Below are positions 60,798 through 64,000 of a DNA stretch of 64,000 bases, one piece after another. The notes below the pieces were generated by a model. That model was given only the letters and a program-made list of their open reading frames with translations, did not search any database and was not told the DNA's origin. The stretch is taken from assembly GCF_000238595.1 (NCBI RefSeq), contig NZ_AGTS01000145.1, positions 62,001 through 126,000 of the forward strand, in the 5' to 3' direction. The DNA is from Acidovorax sp. NO-1. GTDB lineage: Bacteria; Pseudomonadota; Gammaproteobacteria; Burkholderiales; Burkholderiaceae_C. The first letter of the stretch is position 1, and every line of letters starts with the position of its first letter. A program made the translations under genes and the position numbers.

Positions 60798-62905
60798 GCC
60801 GCTACATACTCGAAGACGAAAACCAAGGGCGCTACGTCCTTGAGGACTCCCCTGCCCCAGCACAGGCAGGCAAGGGAATTAGTGCCATACCGCGCCAGCT
60901 CGGACTGACCGCGCGCTACGGGCTTGAGGGTGTCGCCAACACTGCGCAGATTGTCACTGAGCCTATTCGGCAATTCATCACCGACCCGCTGGCCCGCGCC
61001 TTTGGTGGTATGGGTGGGCGCCCAATAGGTCAGGAGGCGACTCTCCTTGCAGACCGTCTAGGACTTCCTGCGCCTGAGGGGGCTACCGAGCGGATTGTTG
61101 CTGACGCTACGAGGCTGGTCGCTGGCGCTGGAGGCCTGGGCGCTGCGGCTCGCAGTGCAGCAGCTGCTCCAGGTTTAGCAGGCAAGACGGCGGAATTCCT
61201 CGCCGCGAATCTGCCCCAACAGTTCGGGGCAGCGGCTGGTGCTGGCCTTGCGGGAGGCGCTGCCCGGGAGATGGGCGGCAACTCGGTTGTGCAAGGCGTG
61301 GCATCGGTTGTAGGCGGAATTGGCGGCGGCCTCGCTGTGCAAGCTGCGAGCTCAGCAGTCCAGCGCGGTGCTACCTTGGCGCGTAGGGTACAACCAGCCA
61401 AGCAACGGGCCTTCGAGCAGCGCGTTGACCAAACCATCAACGTTACTCTCCAGAACCAGGGCGTCGACCCTGCGACGGTAACGCCTGCCATGCGCACCAT
61501 GCTTCGTGAGCAAGTGGGCCGAGCGATGGATATGGGAGGAGAACTGAATCCGGACGCAATCGCGCGCCTGGCAGACTACACCCGGCTCAACATGACCCCA
61601 ACTCGTGCGCGTCTGTCGCTCGACCCGTTCGACGTGACGCAGGAGGCCAATGCATCCAAGCTGGCCGCGGCTACCGGCAACAGGGACGCACGGCTGCCCC
61701 AGATTGCCCGGGACAACAATGCCCGACTGGTCGGAGCCCTGGACGACATGGGCGGAGCCCGCCCGATGGACGGATACGGTTACGGCAGCACAGTGGCCAA
61801 CACCATCCGCGCACAGGATGACGCACTGCAACGCAACGTTGGCGCTCTGTATGGCCAGGCCCGGGACACACAAGGGCGAAGCGCCTCGCTCAATGGCCAG
61901 GCGTTCACTGCCCGCGCGAATCAGGCTCTGGACGAGGCGCTGCTAGGTGGCGCGCTGCCACCATCCGTTGCGCAGCACATGAACCGGATTGCGAAAGGCG
62001 AAGTGCCGTTCACGGTGGATTACGCCGAGCAGCTCAAGACCGCCATTGGCAATCTGCAGCGCGGGGCGAGTGACGGACAGACCCGCATGGCGCTCGGTGT
62101 CGTGCGCCGGGCTCTGGATGACGCTCCGCTGGTCTCTGCACCACAGGTGAACCCTGGGGCCCTACCCGCAGTCCCGGGAACGGTGCCGCCGTCGCCTGCC
62201 GCCATTGGCCAGCAGTCAATCAACGCATTCAATCAGGCCCGCCAGGCTGCCCGTGACCGCTTTGCATGGCAGGAAAGCTCCCCGGTCATCGCCCGCGCGC
62301 TTGAAGGCGCGAACGCCGACACCTTCATTCAGCAGAACATTCTGAGCAAGGCCGCTGGATATGACGGCGTGGCGCGGGTGGCCGACACCATCAACCAAAA
62401 CCCCGCTGCCCGCGACGCTGTGCGGGTCTCCATCGTTCACCGATTGAAGGACGCTGCCATCGGCAAGGGGGGGACCTCGCAGACCGGCAACTTCTCCGGC
62501 AAGGGCATGGAGGCGGCTCTCAAGGACATTGGCGACCGGAAGCTGGGGCTGTTCTTCGAGCCCGCCGAAATCGAGACCCTGAAAGCCATGGCTCGGACCG
62601 GAAGCTTCGAGACTTTCCAGCCGCGGGGCTCTGCAGTGAACAACAGCAACTCCGCTGCAGGGGTTGCCGCGCTGGTGTCTGGTGTGGCGGACAGGGTGCG
62701 CCCCCTCGCCAACAAGTTGCCGTTCGGTCAGCTGGCCATCTCCAACCCAATGGACTCCACGGCGGTGTGGCTTGCCCAGCGTCCCGCCCAGAACATCACG
62801 GGCGGCCTTCTGGGCCCCCGTCCTCAGCCACCCCTGGGGGCTGGATTGCTGCTACCCGGGATAGCCATTGGCGGGAACGCGGCCGGCCTACTTGCGGGAC
62901 CGTAA
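60794..62905 (+). CDS. Phage internal virion/DNA-ejection-like protein
   Basis: 703 residues; starts at ATG 60794 overlapping the stop of the previous gene, with GGAGGTG upstream. The N-terminus includes Gly/Ala-rich, membrane-friendly helices (AGGLGAAARSAAAAPGLAGK, SVVGGIGGGLAVQAASSAVQ). The middle is helical and charged, with QRVDQTINVTLQNQGVDPAT, and a later stretch has an Asn/Ala-rich helix (AFNQARQAARDRFAWQESSP). The C-terminus again has a hydrophobic Gly-rich end (PPLGAGLLLPGIAIGGNAAG). Large size and alternating membrane-like and coiled segments match podovirus ejection proteins, which enter the host envelope with the DNA. No enzymatic domain identified, so the role is inferred. Confidence 0.7.
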   Translation: MSRYILEDENQGRYVLEDSPAPAQAGKGISAIPRQLGLTARYGLEGVANTAQIVTEPIRQFITDPLARAFGGMGGRPIGQEATLLADRLGLPAPEGATERIVADATRLVAGAGGLGAAARSAAAAPGLAGKTAEFLAANLPQQFGAAAGAGLAGGAAREMGGNSVVQGVASVVGGIGGGLAVQAASSAVQRGATLARRVQPAKQRAFEQRVDQTINVTLQNQGVDPATVTPAMRTMLREQVGRAMDMGGELNPDAIARLADYTRLNMTPTRARLSLDPFDVTQEANASKLAAATGNRDARLPQIARDNNARLVGALDDMGGARPMDGYGYGSTVANTIRAQDDALQRNVGALYGQARDTQGRSASLNGQAFTARANQALDEALLGGALPPSVAQHMNRIAKGEVPFTVDYAEQLKTAIGNLQRGASDGQTRMALGVVRRALDDAPLVSAPQVNPGALPAVPGTVPPSPAAIGQQSINAFNQARQAARDRFAWQESSPVIARALEGANADTFIQQNILSKAAGYDGVARVADTINQNPAARDAVRVSIVHRLKDAAIGKGGTSQTGNFSGKGMEAALKDIGDRKLGLFFEPAEIETLKAMARTGSFETFQPRGSAVNNSNSAAGVAALVSGVADRVRPLANKLPFGQLAISNPMDSTAVWLAQRPAQNITGGLLGPRPQPPLGAGLLLPGIAIGGNAAGLLAGP

Positions 62906-62989
62906 CCAGTCGATGAGCCAGAGAACGCACACAGCGCCCACCCAGCCCAAGAGGATGGGGTCTTTCATGGTCCGAATATACGAGCTCCC

Positions 62990-63727
62990 ATGACAAACGC
63001 AATCGCAGCCAAGAAGGTAAGACCGCCGAAAGATGGGGCCCAGGGCCAGACTCAGGTGGAGAACAAAAAGGACGTCCTGCAGATTGCTGCAAAGCTGGGG
63101 GTATCCCAAGAGCGCCAGCTTGCGGACTTGGCCACGGACGGCATTGCCACAAACGCAATGACTGCCCGAGTCTTTCTGGGTCCGGCGCAACCAGACCTGT
63201 CTATCACGGACATGGTGGCCAGCATCAAGGACCATGGCCAGCGGGTCAATGCCAACGACTTGGCGGCAGCGGAGCAGATGCTTACCGCGCAGTCCATTGC
63301 ACTGAATGCCATTTTTGCGGAGATGGCTCGGCGGTCGGCATTGAACTTGGGCGAGTACCTTGATGCCAGCGAGCGTTACATGCGCCTCGCCCTCAAAGCC
63401 CAGGGGCAGTGCCGGGCGACGGTGGAGACGCTGGCCGCAATCAAAAACCCGCCCGTGGTTTTTGCCCGCCAAGCCAACATCGCCCACGGGCCGCAGCAGG
63501 TGAACAACGGAGTAGCCCCCGGGCGGACTCACGGTGCCCAAGCACACGCACACGAGCAAACGGGAACTACGTCAAACGAACTTTTGGAGATAGAAGATGG
63601 CAAACGGCTGGACGCAGGAGCGCAGAGAGCGGCAGGCCTTGCTAATCCGAGGCTGGCAACCATGGGCACAGTCAACAGGGCCAAGGTCGGTCGAAGGGCG
63701 CTCCAGAGCAGCGCAAAACAGCTTTAA
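62990..63727 (+). CDS. Phage/element protein of unknown function with overlapping 3' end
   Basis: 245 residues. Residues about 85-170 carry a helical pattern I have seen in proteins of many proteobacterial elements: QSIALNAIFAEMARRSALNL, GEYLDASERYMRLALKAQGQ, CRATVETLAAIKNPPVVFAR and QANIAHGPQQVNNG. The N-terminus is basic (MTNAIAAKKVRPPKDGAQGQ). Function not known. The last 131 bases overlap the next gene in another frame, yet the end (NELLEIEDGKRLDAGAQRAA) resembles the same place in relatives, so the long C-terminus is probably genuine. Confidence 0.75.
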   Translation: MTNAIAAKKVRPPKDGAQGQTQVENKKDVLQIAAKLGVSQERQLADLATDGIATNAMTARVFLGPAQPDLSITDMVASIKDHGQRVNANDLAAAEQMLTAQSIALNAIFAEMARRSALNLGEYLDASERYMRLALKAQGQCRATVETLAAIKNPPVVFARQANIAHGPQQVNNGVAPGRTHGAQAHAHEQTGTTSNELLEIEDGKRLDAGAQRAAGLANPRLATMGTVNRAKVGRRALQSSAKQL

Positions 63728-63821
63728 GCACGGCGCGCGCTCGGCTGAGGCTGTCGAGTTGCGCCGTGAACTGAACAAGCTTAAAAGAGCCTTTGAGCAG
63801 CCCCAAGAGTTCTACTGCTGA
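63597..63821 (+). CDS. Small STGP-motif protein, overlapping gene
   Basis: 74 residues. GGAG sits 8 bases before ATG 63597, a stronger start signal than many genes here. The protein starts MANGWTQERRERQALLIRGW and continues QPWAQSTGPRSVEGRSRAAQ, then a His-Gly-Ala stretch (NSFKHGARSAEAVELRREL). This STGP/KHG pattern is typical of a family of short phage and integrative-element proteins that follows genes like the previous one; function unknown, possibly DNA-binding or a packaging accessory. It lies in another frame within the last 131 bases of the previous gene and then extends beyond it. Confidence 0.78.
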   Translation: MANGWTQERRERQALLIRGWQPWAQSTGPRSVEGRSRAAQNSFKHGARSAEAVELRRELNKLKRAFEQPQEFYC

Positions 63822-63826
63822 ACAAC

Positions 63827-64000
63827 ATGGAAACAAAGATGGACAACGTGACGGCAACCCTGGTAAACGAAGTTCTCGCCCTGCAGGCCGAAGTAGCTGC
63901 GCAGCGCATCATTGGCGGCGCCGTGCTGGTGGACGACCCGGTGCAGTACATCAGCATGGCGGTGGAAAATATTGAGGCTTACTCCCTGCAAATGGCCTTG
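63827..64000 (+). CDS. Unknown protein of the element, cut by window end
   Basis: Frame open from ATG 63827 to the right edge: 58 codons, 5 bases after the previous stop. The visible sequence (METKMDNVTATLVNEVLALQ, AEVAAQRIIGGAVLVDDPVQ) is helical and acidic. No family recognised from the fragment. Gene orientation matches the rest of the element. Confidence 0.55.
   Translation, partial: METKMDNVTATLVNEVLALQAEVAAQRIIGGAVLVDDPVQYISMAVENIEAYSLQMAL

Overview
The window is GC-rich DNA that looks like a Comamonadaceae (Betaproteobacteria) chromosome of the Acidovorax type. Pointers are the gene families present (Bug/TctC binding proteins, a DUF3079 zinc protein, homodimeric aceE followed by a lipoyl-bearing lpdA) and a short palindromic repeat scattered between and inside genes. 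I infer the genus-level placement from style and gene content, not from a marker gene. About 54 kb is core or accessory chromosome. The last 10 kb is the left end of an element integrated at a tRNA-Lys gene.

Layout. 0-2 kb: the end of a chromate transporter, a superoxide-dismutase-like/rhodanese fusion and an isochorismatase-type hydrolase. 2.5-7 kb: a minus-strand operon (MHS transporter, M20 amidohydrolase, glutaminase) facing a LysR regulator that carries a frameshift. 7.4-10 kb: a coupled pair, an archaeal-type nucleoside/AMP phosphorylase and a PRPP-synthetase homologue. 10-14 kb: PQQ sugar dehydrogenase, NlpC/P60 peptidase and a group of small membrane or signalling proteins, including a stand-alone class III cyclase domain. 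14-19.6 kb: Bug binding protein plus DUF3237 protein facing a LuxR regulator, then a SNF2 helicase. 19.6-27.3 kb: an adaptive-response operon for DNA alkylation damage (ada, a 2OG-Fe(II) oxygenase, alkB) flanked on both sides by oppositely oriented paralogues of a large DUF3592 membrane protein. 27.5-30 kb: EVE protein, a glycine-rich membrane protein and a GGDEF remnant. 30-35.5 kb: a catabolic operon (FAH-family hydrolase, three-part TRAP transporter, FAD-linked 2-hydroxyacid dehydrogenase) under a divergent GntR regulator. 35.5-40 kb: rRNA methyltransferase-like protein, GntP permease, an aspartate kinase of the ectoine-associated type with a clear terminator, and DUF3079. 40-46.5 kb: pyruvate dehydrogenase complex (aceE-aceF-lpdA). 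46.7-50 kb: a divergent FixL/FixJ-like two-component pair. 50-53.7 kb: folD, M3 oligopeptidase and a DUF4124-glutaredoxin protein.

The element starts with the 3' part of a tRNA-Lys(UUU) gene (left attachment site, next to the tRNA's own terminator) and a tyrosine recombinase. Then come small, more AT-rich unknown genes, a replication-type module, two large virion/ejection-like proteins, and an overlapping gene pair whose reading frames share 131 bp. The likely replication gene carries four iteron-like repeats in its own 3' end, as in the lambda O gene/origin arrangement. The right end of the element, with the rebuilt tRNA-Lys, should lie beyond the window.

The least explained signals are the palindromic repeat family, including two copies that have become protein-coding (a signal peptide and an lpdA linker), the iterons inside the replication-type gene, the overlapping reading frames near the right edge, and the DUF3592 paralogues around the repair operon.
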